Below, piece by piece: positions 1 through 6,166 of a stretch of DNA of 7,027 nt (position 1 is the stretch's first letter; every line of letters begins with the position of its first letter). The position numbers and the translations under genes are program-made. The notes under the pieces are model-generated. The model was not told the DNA's origin. It searched no databases and saw nothing but the letters and a program-made list of their open reading frames with translations. Source of the DNA: Candidatus Electrothrix marina (GTDB lineage Bacteria > Desulfobacterota > Desulfobulbia > Desulfobulbales > Desulfobulbaceae); assembly GCA_004028495.1 (NCBI GenBank), contig MTKS01000079.1, forward strand, positions 1-7,027, in the 5' to 3' direction.

Positions 1-81
1 ATCTTGCAAAGCCAAGGAGATCGTGCCAGAATGCCTTCATTTCTACTGCCCAAAACAACACAACAATCTCCCTGCCCGTGA
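1..81 (+). CDS. Possible 3' end of an upstream gene (partial)
   Basis: The reading frame starting at base 1 is open from the window edge to a TGA at 79-81 and would encode a 26-residue tail ending in QQSPCP. Its stop overlaps the proposed radC start in a GTGA arrangement (GTG 78-80, TGA 79-81), a common layout for translationally coupled genes. An ATG at 31-33 preceded by AAGGAG (14-19) in the same frame could instead start a 16-codon leader peptide. All three + frames are open here, so an open frame alone is weak evidence. No family is recognisable and I would not name a function. Confidence 0.25.
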   Translation: MLQSQGDRARMPSFLLPKTTQQSPCP

Positions 82-815
82 CAACAAAAGATCCTCCCGG
101 CAACAGCACAGGCCATCGTCAGCGGCTCCGGGATAAATTCCAGGAAAAGGGCATTGAAGCCCTGACAGACACCGAAGTCATCGAACTCCTCCTGACCTTC
201 GGCACCCCCCGTTCCGACTGCAAACAGGCGGCACGGGATGCCTTGGCGAAATTCGGTTCCCTGCCTGAAGTCTTGGACGCCTCTCCGGTGCTCCTGAAAA
301 AAATCAAAGGCATGGGGCCGAAAAACATCTTTGCCCTTCAGTTTGTTCAGGGCATCGCCCGTCGCTACTTGCGCCAGCGGATTCAAAAAAAGAACTATAT
401 CACCTCGTCCAAGGATGTGGCCGATTACCTGATCCACGCCCTGCGGGGGCTTCGGCACGAGGTCTTCATGGTTGTCTACTTAGATGCCTCCCATGCGGTG
501 ATCGACAGTGAAATTCTCTCCCAAGGCACCATCAATGTGAACACGGTCTATCCCCGCGAACTGATTAAGTCGGCCCTGGCCCATCACGCCGTCTCCCTCG
601 TGGTTGCCCATAATCACCCTTCAGGCAACCTTCGGCCTTCGACCCAGGATGAACAGCTGACCCGCACCCTGTACCTGATGTGCTCGTTCATGAATATCAC
701 CCTGCTGGACCACCTGATCATCGGTGCCGGAGAAACCGTGTACAGTTTTGCCGATCACGGCCTGATGACCGCTGTTCAGCAGGATTGTGCAGAGATTCGC
801 TCCCGCCTCGCCTGA
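78..815 (+). CDS. radC: RadC family protein (JAMM/MPN+ domain)
   Basis: A 245-residue protein with the full RadC layout. The N-terminal part (about residues 12-95) has the GHRQRLRDKF opening and a helix-hairpin-helix-like stretch around KIKGMGPKN (75-83). The C-terminal RadC/JAB domain (about 105-230) carries the JAMM metal site: E145, H178 and H180 in AHNHPSG, S182 and D191. The ending DHLIIG...YSFADHGL is typical of the family. RadC proteins were once linked to DNA repair, but that role is disputed and the physiological function is unknown; a zinc-dependent hydrolase is predicted. Length is normal. The GTG start is chosen because family similarity begins just after it, but no good ribosome binding site precedes it and the frame is open to the window edge, so an earlier start is possible. 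hemW follows after 34 bases. Confidence 0.9.
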   Translation: MTTKDPPGNSTGHRQRLRDKFQEKGIEALTDTEVIELLLTFGTPRSDCKQAARDALAKFGSLPEVLDASPVLLKKIKGMGPKNIFALQFVQGIARRYLRQRIQKKNYITSSKDVADYLIHALRGLRHEVFMVVYLDASHAVIDSEILSQGTINVNTVYPRELIKSALAHHAVSLVVAHNHPSGNLRPSTQDEQLTRTLYLMCSFMNITLLDHLIIGAGETVYSFADHGLMTAVQQDCAEIRSRLA

Positions 816-849
816 TTTTTCTGTATTTCCTTCCACCCGGGTTCCACCG

Positions 850-1989
850 ATGAATACTCTCGGCCTCTATCTCCATGTGCCGTTTTGCCTGCGGAAATGT
901 CCCTATTGCAGCTTTTACTCCCTTGCAGGCAGGACGGATCTCCATGATCGTTATGCACGGGCGATCAGTACACAATTGCGTTTTTTCGCCGAGGAGTATC
1001 GTGATCAGCAACGCCCCCTGACCAGTATTTTTTTCGGCGGGGGTACTCCGACCTTATTAGCTCCGGAGACGCTGAGCAGGCTTCTTGCTGAGTGCCTGGC
1101 TCAATTTCCCTGTGCTGACGGGGCGGAAATTTCTATCGAGGTTAATCCGGCAACGGTTGATGCCGCCGGGCTTCACGTCCTGCGTCGAGCAGGGTTCAAC
1201 CGCCTGTCCATCGGTGTTCAATCTTTAAAAGACTCGGAGCTGTGCCAGCTTGACCGTCCCCACACTGTGGCGGATGCCGTGCGGACTTTCCAAATGGCCC
1301 GTGCAGCAGGGTTTGATAATATCAATCTGGATTTAATGTACGGGCTTCCTTGGCAAGATCTCCATGCTTGGCGGAATACCCTTGACCATGCCTTGGAGCT
1401 GCAACCGGAACATCTGTCCATCTATGAACTCACCATTGAGGCTGGCACCCCTTTTGCTCAACAGCAGGAGCAGGGCAGATTCTCCCTGCCTGATGAGGAT
1501 ACCGTCCTTCTGATGCTGGAGACAACACAGCAGGCACTTAAACAGGCTGGTCTCAGTCGCTACGAGATATCCAATTACGCCAAACCGGGATGCCGATGCC
1601 GACATAATATCAATTACTGGCAGAACGGGGAGTACATCGGCCTCGGGGCAGGGGCGGTTGCCTTTCTCACCGGGACACGCTTGACCGCGATTGCCGATGC
1701 AGATCAATTTTGCGAGCGCCTGGAAAATGGGCAGGAAGTTTGGACGGATAAAGAACAACTCGACCGAGAAGCCGCGTTTCGGGAAACCGTTATTACGGGG
1801 CTGCGCATGACAGCAGGGGTGTCTCTGGCAGAGTTGGCTGATCGCTTCGGTATGAAAGCAGAAATCTATTACAGTGAGACCTTGCATCGCCTTATTCGCC
1901 AAGGTATGCTGCATATTGTGCATGATCGTTTGCAGCTTACAGCACGAGGATTTCTGTTGGCCGATGCGGTTATGGCTGAGTTGGTTTAA
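850..1989 (+). CDS. hemW: Radical SAM heme chaperone HemW
   Basis: A 379-residue protein, the usual HemW length. The radical-SAM cluster motif CxxxCxxC is C13, C17 and C20 in HVPFCLRKCPYCSF, which binds a [4Fe-4S] cluster and S-adenosylmethionine. GGGTP (64-68) is the SAM-contacting glycine motif, and IEVNP (97-101) and IGVQS (121-125) are further core motifs. HNINYW (252-257) fits the HNxxYW motif that separates HemW from HemN. A HemN_C-type domain covers about residues 305-375. HemW binds heme and delivers it to target proteins such as respiratory enzymes; homologues are often mislabelled coproporphyrinogen III oxidase. The ATG at 850 is preferred over the upstream in-frame GTG at 787, which lies inside radC and adds 21 residues unlike the family. 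The ribosome binding site is weak, so coupling to radC is plausible. Confidence 0.93.
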   Translation: MNTLGLYLHVPFCLRKCPYCSFYSLAGRTDLHDRYARAISTQLRFFAEEYRDQQRPLTSIFFGGGTPTLLAPETLSRLLAECLAQFPCADGAEISIEVNPATVDAAGLHVLRRAGFNRLSIGVQSLKDSELCQLDRPHTVADAVRTFQMARAAGFDNINLDLMYGLPWQDLHAWRNTLDHALELQPEHLSIYELTIEAGTPFAQQQEQGRFSLPDEDTVLLMLETTQQALKQAGLSRYEISNYAKPGCRCRHNINYWQNGEYIGLGAGAVAFLTGTRLTAIADADQFCERLENGQEVWTDKEQLDREAAFRETVITGLRMTAGVSLAELADRFGMKAEIYYSETLHRLIRQGMLHIVHDRLQLTARGFLLADAVMAELV

Positions 1990-2132
1990 TGAAGTTTTTT
2001 AACGGGATGGAGTGAATCCGGATCTTGTCCTGAATTGAAGTCCATTTTTGAAGCGGGTATTTTTTTCTCACCCGAGACGAAAAAAAATATTGCGCAGCCT
2101 TACAAACAGTGTTACGTATCTAAAAAAAATAA

Positions 2133-2214
2133 TACCCTTCATTGTGGGACACAGTGCTTGCGTTCGTATAAAAAGGGTACATTCGCTAGGTACAGGAAGA
2201 GCAGGTGAAAATTT
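2133..2214 (+). promoter_or_regulatory. Candidate promoter/leader of the metal-uptake cluster
   Basis: The 225-base gap after hemW is AT-rich and has no convincing ORF. A -10-like TATAAA lies at 2167-2172, with only a poor -35 candidate (TTGTGG, 2142-2147) at a long 19-base spacing. A 7-bp inverted repeat, TACCCTT (2133-2139) and AAGGGTA (2173-2179), brackets it and could be an operator or a chance match. No recognisable Zur or Fur box was found by eye. An AGGTG ribosome binding site at 2203-2207 lies 7 bases before the ATG at 2215. A short GC stem, CGGGT (2054-2058) with ACCCG (2070-2074), sits upstream, but its T-run is in the loop, so it is a poor terminator. Confidence 0.25.
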
Positions 2215-2877
2215 ATGAATAATGCCGACATACAAGAATGTAAAGAAGTGATCGTTGCCCCGCTTGCCGCAGGGCGTGAGGTTTTAGGGCTTGCCGTTGT
2301 CATTTGTTGTATTTTTTTGCTTGCAGGCCTGCGATATGCCCAGGTTGCACCGACAGAAGACGTCGCGGCAAAAAAATCCTATCAGATTCAAGATATCCGC
2401 CTGAAAAATCAGGCCCCGGTTTTGTACCGATCCCTGCTCGGAGCTGTGGACAGTATTACCTGGACCTATGAGGCGGCGGGCAATTGGCCGGAGATTTCTG
2501 AACTGCAAACCGAATCTCTCCCGCCTTTTGTCGGCGATTTTTTGCCCGCAGGCCTGCGAGGTTTCTCCTGGGAAATGCATCAGGGCGAAACCTGGGTTGA
2601 TTATTACGGTTCAAATAAAGAGATCGTTCAGGAAGAGAAACAGGGAACTGATCCTTTGGAGAACAGTTTTATTCTTCGTATTATTGACCTCCGGGCCGGA
2701 CAATATCCCTATCCCTATATTCAGGATGCACAGGAGGATCGTTTTACCGCCCAGATTTGGATAAATCCACAGATCGTTGACTACTCGGTAGGCCCTCTTG
2801 TTGAACGGGGCTGGAAATGGGTTGTCAGCGGCAGCTCTGCTGTTAATGGAAAAGTGACTGAATCTTCCGGAAGCTGA
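2215..2877 (+). CDS. Membrane-anchored periplasmic protein of unknown function, metal-transporter associated
   Basis: A 220-residue protein I cannot assign by motif. Residues 1-20 are polar. One hydrophobic segment (about 22-42, including GLAVVICCIFLLAG) looks like a signal anchor or single transmembrane helix. The remaining 175 or so residues should face the periplasm and are rich in Trp, Tyr and acidic residues, with no His cluster. The start is supported by AGGTG 7 bases upstream. It opens the cluster, 52 bases before the substrate-binding protein gene, so a role in metal capture or transporter assembly is inferred from position. From memory it resembles the DUF6162-type proteins encoded next to zinc/manganese-type ABC transporters in other Proteobacteria; this was not checked. 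The gene is real on length, start signal and context, but the function is unknown. Confidence 0.75.
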   Translation: MNNADIQECKEVIVAPLAAGREVLGLAVVICCIFLLAGLRYAQVAPTEDVAAKKSYQIQDIRLKNQAPVLYRSLLGAVDSITWTYEAAGNWPEISELQTESLPPFVGDFLPAGLRGFSWEMHQGETWVDYYGSNKEIVQEEKQGTDPLENSFILRIIDLRAGQYPYPYIQDAQEDRFTAQIWINPQIVDYSVGPLVERGWKWVVSGSSAVNGKVTESSGS

Positions 2878-2929
2878 CATTTCTCTTTACCGGCAAATCT
2901 TCATAAAAAAAAACAGTACAGGTTACCAC

Positions 2930-3682
2930 ATGAAAAAAATACTTCGTCCTCAAGTTGTGCTCGTTATCTGCCTGGTCTGCTGCCTCGTTTTATCTTCGAT
3001 GCAGGCATATGCCCAGGAAAAAAAATGTCGTTTGAATATCGGGGCTTCTCTGCATCCGTATTATTCCTGGGCCAAAAATATCGTCGGTGACGAGGCAAAT
3101 GTGACCTCGATAATTCCTCCGGGCGCGGATCCTCATGCGTATCAGCCGATGCCGTCGGATATGGAAAATCTGGAAAATCTAGATGTGGTTATTGTCAACG
3201 GGGTAGGGCATGATGAGTTCATCAAACCCATGCTCAAGGCTATTGAAAACGACAAACTGGTGGTTATCAACACCAGCAAAGGACTCCCTCTTATCCCTGT
3301 TTTTAATAAGCATTTTAATTTCGAGAAGGACGACAAAGTCGCGTATAACAGCCATACCTATATCGCCATCACCGGAGCGATTCAGCAGATGCAGATGATC
3401 GCCAGACAACTGGGCAAACTCTGTCCGGATCAGGCAGGTGATTTTATAAAAAATGTACGCGCTTATTCTGTGAAGCTGCGTAATATGCTCCAGTCCGCTT
3501 TAATGCGGCTTGATATGCTCGACCTCAATAATCTGCGTATCGCCACTGTGCATGACGGATATTCTTATCTTTTTCAGGAACTCGGTATTGAGGTCAGCGC
3601 CGTGGTTCAGCCGAGACACGGGGTGAAGCCCAGTGCGCGCCAGTTGGAGGATACTATTAAAAGGATCAGCGGGCCAAGGTGA
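2930..3682 (+). CDS. znuA: Metal ABC transporter substrate-binding protein (ZnuA-like), N-terminal part, frameshifted
   Basis: A 250-residue fragment covering the N-lobe and much of the C-lobe of a cluster A-I (zinc/manganese) solute-binding protein. A signal peptide (1-28, ending AYA before QEKK) targets it to the periplasm. Three metal ligands are visible: H69 in GADPHAYQP, H142 in NSHTYIA and H208 in ATVHDGYSYL. The His-rich loop common in ZnuA is absent between about 115 and 140. An AGG at 2920-2922 lies 7 bases before the ATG. The frame ends early: family homology runs to about TIK (242-244), followed by RISGPR and a TGA at 3680-3682. Homology resumes in the -1 frame (KDQRAKVNVLFGEL), so one missing base near the AAAA at 3659-3662 explains the split. 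The restored protein would be about 459 residues. The frameshift may be a sequencing error or a true mutation. The symbol reflects family, not proven metal. Confidence 0.82.
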   Translation: MKKILRPQVVLVICLVCCLVLSSMQAYAQEKKCRLNIGASLHPYYSWAKNIVGDEANVTSIIPPGADPHAYQPMPSDMENLENLDVVIVNGVGHDEFIKPMLKAIENDKLVVINTSKGLPLIPVFNKHFNFEKDDKVAYNSHTYIAITGAIQQMQMIARQLGKLCPDQAGDFIKNVRAYSVKLRNMLQSALMRLDMLDLNNLRIATVHDGYSYLFQELGIEVSAVVQPRHGVKPSARQLEDTIKRISGPR

Positions 3683-4308
3683 ATGTCCTGTTCGGTGAGC
3701 TGGATTATGAAAAGAAATACGTAGATATTATCTATAAGGAGACCGGTTGCCGCCTCTATGCCCTCTCCCATATTTCCAACGGGGAGTACACAAAAGAATT
3801 TTTCGAGCAGGCCATGCAGAGAAACATCGACGCAATTATTGCGGCTCTGACCGAGGTGTCGGGAGGAAGCAATCCGGGAGATATGTCAGGACAGATGCAG
3901 GATAATATGTCGCGGCAGATGCAGAATGCCTCGCAACAGATGCAGAATTCTGTTCAGGAAAATCTTAAAGATACTGTACCGACAATGCAGCAGAAGCAGA
4001 TGTCTGAACGGATGAATCAGCAAGTTCAGGATACCACGAAGCAGATGCAGAAAACTGTGCAGGAACAACTCAAAGATTCCATTCCGACAATGCAGCAGAA
4101 GCAGATGAATGAACGGATGAATCAGCAGCTTCGGGATACTAAAACGCAGATGCAGGGTACCATGCAGGAGGGTCTGAAAGAAACTATGCCGGAAATGCAG
4201 CAGCAGCAGATGAAGGGCCGTATGGATCAGCAGGTGCAGGATATGCAGAAAGGCATGCTGGAGAATCTTGCCCCGGAAGCGCCGCAACAGCAGGATAAGG
4301 ACCGATAA
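3679..4308 (+). CDS. ZnuA-like substrate-binding protein, C-terminal part with Met/Gln-rich repeat tail
   Basis: A 209-residue continuation of the preceding fragment. Residues 1-60 match the end of a ZnuA C-lobe: VLFGELDYEKKYVDIIYKETG, then a region ending in RNIDAIIAAL. Where many family members have an Asp ligand in a LDPLG-like segment, this one has ALSHISNGEY, so H31 or a nearby Glu may be the fourth ligand. Residues 62-209 form an unusual Gln/Met-rich tail with no His or Cys, including three 35-residue tandem repeats (87-191). As a separate gene it would start at the GTG overlapping the upstream TGA (GTGA) and would lack a signal peptide, with only a distant AAAAGG (3659-3664) as ribosome site. 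It is therefore most likely the rest of the same protein. It overlaps the ATPase gene start by one base (TAATG). Confidence 0.75.
   Translation: MNVLFGELDYEKKYVDIIYKETGCRLYALSHISNGEYTKEFFEQAMQRNIDAIIAALTEVSGGSNPGDMSGQMQDNMSRQMQNASQQMQNSVQENLKDTVPTMQQKQMSERMNQQVQDTTKQMQKTVQEQLKDSIPTMQQKQMNERMNQQLRDTKTQMQGTMQEGLKETMPEMQQQQMKGRMDQQVQDMQKGMLENLAPEAPQQQDKDR
3937..4251 (+). repeat. Three tandem 105-bp (35-residue) coding repeats, Met/Gln-rich
   Basis: Three in-frame units without spacers at 3937-4041, 4042-4146 and 4147-4251. Each begins QMQ, contains a KD/KE..P motif near positions 11-15, then a QMxxRM motif (positions 21-26) and QQ. Met is conserved at unit positions 2, 17, 22 and 26; the third unit has extra Met. 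Hydrophobic residues recur every four positions on both sides of the Pro at 15, suggesting two amphipathic helical segments per unit. Shorter QMQ-containing units precede the array from about 3889. Confidence 0.9.
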
Positions 4309-5015
4309 TGAGCAGTACTGAAGAGCATAATCTGCTTGAAATAGATAATCTTTCGGTTTCCCTGCGGGGAAACCGAATTCTGGAGGATATTAACCTGCGG
4401 GTAAAGAAAGGACATATCCATGCCCTGACCGGTCCCAACGGGGCCGGCAAGACCACCCTGATGCGGAGCGTCATGGGCGGAATGCCCCATAAGGGAACCA
4501 TCCGTTTCCTTTTCCGGGAAAGCACCCGGATCGGGTACGTGCCCCAGTTCCTGGAGTTTGATCATTCCGTGCCGATTACGGTTTTTGATTTTCTTTTTCT
4601 GATGCTGAAAAAGATGCCTGTTTTTCTCGCTCGTCGGAGGACAGTGCGGGCGGAGGTTGAGGAACTGCTAACAGCGACAGACTGTGCACATCTGATTGAT
4701 CGCAGTGTGGGCCAGCTTTCCGGCGGGGAGTTTCGCAGAGTCCTGTTGGCTCAGGCCCTGAGTCCCAAGCCGGAGCTTCTTCTTCTTGATGAACCCGCCA
4801 GTAATATTGACGAGGTCGGTATTCGTCATTTTGAGGAAATGCTTATCAATCTGAGAGACGAGCACGGGATCACCATTCTCATGGTTTGCCATAGTATGAA
4901 TATGATTTCCCGTGTTTGCGATGCCGTGACAGCGGTCAACCGAACGATCTTTTATGACGGCCCCGCCAAAGGGCTGAATCATGCCGATCTCCTGCAGCAA
5001 TATACTTTTCTATGA
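4308..5015 (+). CDS. znuC: Metal ABC transporter ATP-binding protein (ZnuC-like)
   Basis: A 235-residue cytoplasmic ATPase that powers the importer. All nucleotide-binding motifs are intact: Walker A GPNGAGKT (42-49), Q-loop Q80 in YVPQ, signature LSGGE (137-141), Walker B LLLLDEP (157-163, with D161 and catalytic E162), a D-loop at ASNID (164-168) and switch H195 in VCHSM. YVPQ and the region after it fit the zinc/manganese ATPase group. Length is typical, and no His-rich or regulatory C-terminal extension is present. The ATG overlaps the preceding stop (TAATG, 4306-4310), and AAGGA at 4297-4301 gives a well-placed ribosome binding site, so it should be translationally coupled to the receptor gene. 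A terminator-like hairpin begins at its stop codon, which could lower expression of the permease relative to the ATPase. The metal is inferred from family only. Confidence 0.92.
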   Translation: MSSTEEHNLLEIDNLSVSLRGNRILEDINLRVKKGHIHALTGPNGAGKTTLMRSVMGGMPHKGTIRFLFRESTRIGYVPQFLEFDHSVPITVFDFLFLMLKKMPVFLARRRTVRAEVEELLTATDCAHLIDRSVGQLSGGEFRRVLLAQALSPKPELLLLDEPASNIDEVGIRHFEEMLINLRDEHGITILMVCHSMNMISRVCDAVTAVNRTIFYDGPAKGLNHADLLQQYTFL

Positions 5016-5062
5016 AAGTATCAGGCGATTACTTTGAATCGCCTGACCAACTTTCATTTTTT
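5012..5062 (+). terminator. Terminator-like hairpin with T-run between ATPase and permease genes
   Basis: TCAGGCGATT (5021-5030) pairs perfectly with AATCGCCTGA (5037-5046) around a 6-base loop. GAAAGT (5014-5019) pairs with ACTTTC (5050-5055) after a small internal loop. Six T follow at 5057-5062. This is a good intrinsic terminator shape, but it lies inside the cluster and overlaps the ATPase stop codon, so partial termination or attenuation is more likely than a full stop. It is also one half of the 5012-5090 repeat. Confidence 0.6.
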
Positions 5063-5090
5063 GTTGTCCCGGCCCAAGGGGCCGGGATGG
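5012..5090 (-). repeat. Intergenic structured repeat, copy A (inverted relative to copy B)
   Basis: A 79-base element made of two hairpins joined by a T-rich linker. The second hairpin is CCCGGCCC (5068-5075) with GGGCCGGG (5079-5086). Its reverse complement matches 6048-6127: both begin CCAT, have a GC-rich stem, share 22 of 24 bases (5048-5071 against 6069-6092, including CGGGACAACAAAAA) and end TACTTTCAT. The stem interior differs but stays paired. Confidence 0.7.
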
Positions 5091-5099
5091 ATACTAAAT

Positions 5100-5139
5100 G
5101 ATAAGCTTTGGTAAAGCTTATTGATCCTTAAGGCTTATC
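5100..5139 (+). promoter_or_regulatory. Mutually exclusive hairpins before the permease start
   Basis: ATAAGCTTT (5101-5109) pairs perfectly with AAAGCTTAT (5113-5121) around a 3-base loop. The same left arm, GATAAGCTTT (5100-5109), can instead pair over ten positions (one G-T wobble) with AAGGCTTATC (5130-5139). That second arm contains AAGG (5130-5133), the only Shine-Dalgarno-like sequence before the ATG at 5148, although its 14-base spacing is long. The two folds exclude each other, so translation control of the permease is possible; this is inference. Confidence 0.4.
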
Positions 5140-5147
5140 AGAACGAT

Positions 5148-6041
5148 ATGGACTTTATTTACGATATTTTTAAAAATTGGGCAACCCGGGGGTATCTGCC
5201 CTCGATTTTTGAGCACACCTTTATGATTCGCGGCCTGCTGGCCGCCCTGATCATCGGTCCGTTGCTTGGAGCTATTGGAACAGTAGTGGTCACCAAGAAG
5301 CTCTCCTTCTTTACCCAGACCATCGGCAATGCAGCCATGAGCGGCGTCGCCATCGGGTTGCTGCTCGGTGAGCCGGTGGACGGCACCTATGCCGGACTGT
5401 ACGGCTTTTGCCTGATTGTGGCCCTGCTGATGACCTTTGTTAAAAATCGGACCCGGCTTGCCAATGATACGATTATCGGGGTTGTGCTGGCTCAGGTGCT
5501 GGGCCTCGGTATCATCCTGATGATCGTGGTGACCAGCCAGTTCAATATCCATCAGGTGGAGGGTATTCTCTTCGGCAGTCTGATCACCCTGAATGATCAG
5601 GACCTCATTGCTCTGACAATCGCCTCGGTGGTTGTCGGGGTTCTGTTCGCGTTTAATTTCAATCAATTCATGCTGGCCAGCTTCAACCGTACCTTGGCCA
5701 AGGCGCGGGGATTGTCTCCGGTGTTTCTGGAGTACCTCTTTGTTACTCTGATGACCATTGTGGTGGTGTCCAGTCTGAAATTGATCGGTGCCCTGCTTGT
5801 CTTGGTCCTGATTGTGGTTCCGGCGGCAGGGGCCCAGCTGGTTGCCCCCAATCTTCGCTGGTTTGTCTGGCTCAGCGTCATCTTTTCCACGATCAGTACA
5901 GCCTCCGGGCTGCTGCTGTCCGGATTGCTGCCCGTGCCCAGCGGAGCAGTTATCGCCCTGGTTTCCAGCGCCCTGTTTTACGGGGCTCTGGTTTTTCGAC
6001 CCCTGCTGTCCAGAAGTGGGCCGAATCAGGGAGAAATCTAA
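5148..6041 (+). CDS. znuB: Metal ABC transporter permease (ZnuB-like)
   Basis: A 297-residue integral inner-membrane protein of the ABC-3 (zinc/manganese) permease family. About eight or nine hydrophobic segments lie near residues 29-49, 61-74, 82-98, 108-128, 152-170, 196-212, 213-229, 238-260 and 265-283. Family features include the IRGLLAALIIGPLLGAIG opening, the SGVAIG stretch (65-70) and SLKLIGALLVLVLIVVPAA (209-227), which matches the conserved LK.VG.LLV....PAA block. It forms the channel partner of the ATPase. The ATG at 5148 is preferred over the in-frame TTG at 5121, which falls at the end of a hairpin arm and lacks a ribosome site. Unlike the tight overlaps upstream, a 132-base structured gap precedes it, and a related repeat in opposite orientation follows it. 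No truncation is apparent. Confidence 0.9.
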   Translation: MDFIYDIFKNWATRGYLPSIFEHTFMIRGLLAALIIGPLLGAIGTVVVTKKLSFFTQTIGNAAMSGVAIGLLLGEPVDGTYAGLYGFCLIVALLMTFVKNRTRLANDTIIGVVLAQVLGLGIILMIVVTSQFNIHQVEGILFGSLITLNDQDLIALTIASVVVGVLFAFNFNQFMLASFNRTLAKARGLSPVFLEYLFVTLMTIVVVSSLKLIGALLVLVLIVVPAAGAQLVAPNLRWFVWLSVIFSTISTASGLLLSGLLPVPSGAVIALVSSALFYGALVFRPLLSRSGPNQGEI

Positions 6042-6047
6042 CCCCGA

Positions 6048-6127
6048 CCATTCCCGCCGCCTCCGGGGCGGGACAACAAAAAGTGAAAATTGATGGGCGG
6101 CTGGTCAGCCTTCCTGACTACTTTCAT
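6048..6127 (+). repeat. Intergenic structured repeat, copy B (inverted relative to copy A)
   Basis: An 80-base element related to the reverse complement of 5012-5090. The first hairpin is CCCGCC (6053-6058) with GGCGGG (6067-6072). The second is closed by TGAAA (6084-6088) with TTTCA (6122-6126) and contains GTCAG (6104-6108) with CTGAC (6114-6118). The fifth pair of the GC stem is C-G here and G-C in copy A, a compensatory change that supports selection on folding. It occupies most of the gap between the permease and the NikL-like gene. Confidence 0.7.
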
Positions 6128-6166
6128 GTAATTCTATCTGATTCTTAAAAAAGGAGATAATTCATT

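Noticed and set aside
78..815. RadC as part of a mobile or anti-phage module
   Set aside because: RadC homologues occur in such islands, but here it sits beside hemW with no transposase, integrase, toxin or phage gene in view.
787..849. Upstream GTG start for hemW
   Set aside because: It lies inside radC and adds 21 residues unlike HemW; the ATG at 850 begins the conserved YLHVPFC region.
1333..1923. Minus-strand ORF of 196 residues opposite hemW
   Set aside because: No recognisable domain, no start signal, and the + strand protein carries intact HemW motifs throughout.
3656..3682. Programmed -1 ribosomal frameshifting in the receptor gene
   Set aside because: The site lacks a slippery heptamer such as A AAA AAG; slipping back from AAA would place the tRNA on TAA. 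A lost base in the A-run is simpler.
3886..4287. Minus-strand ORF of 133 residues, strikingly His/Leu-rich, opposite the receptor tail
   Set aside because: The His/Leu richness follows directly from reading ATG and CAG codons of the repeats in reverse (CAT, CTG). No ribosome site or independent family was seen, and it lies fully inside a convincing coding repeat.
5121..5147. Upstream TTG start for the permease
   Set aside because: TTG at the end of a hairpin arm without a ribosome site; the ATG at 5148 gives a normal family N-terminus.
5118..5666. Minus-strand ORF of 182 residues opposite the permease
   Set aside because: It is polar, repetitive in Gln/His/Asp and antisense to a conserved membrane protein; typical shadow of hydrophobic codons.
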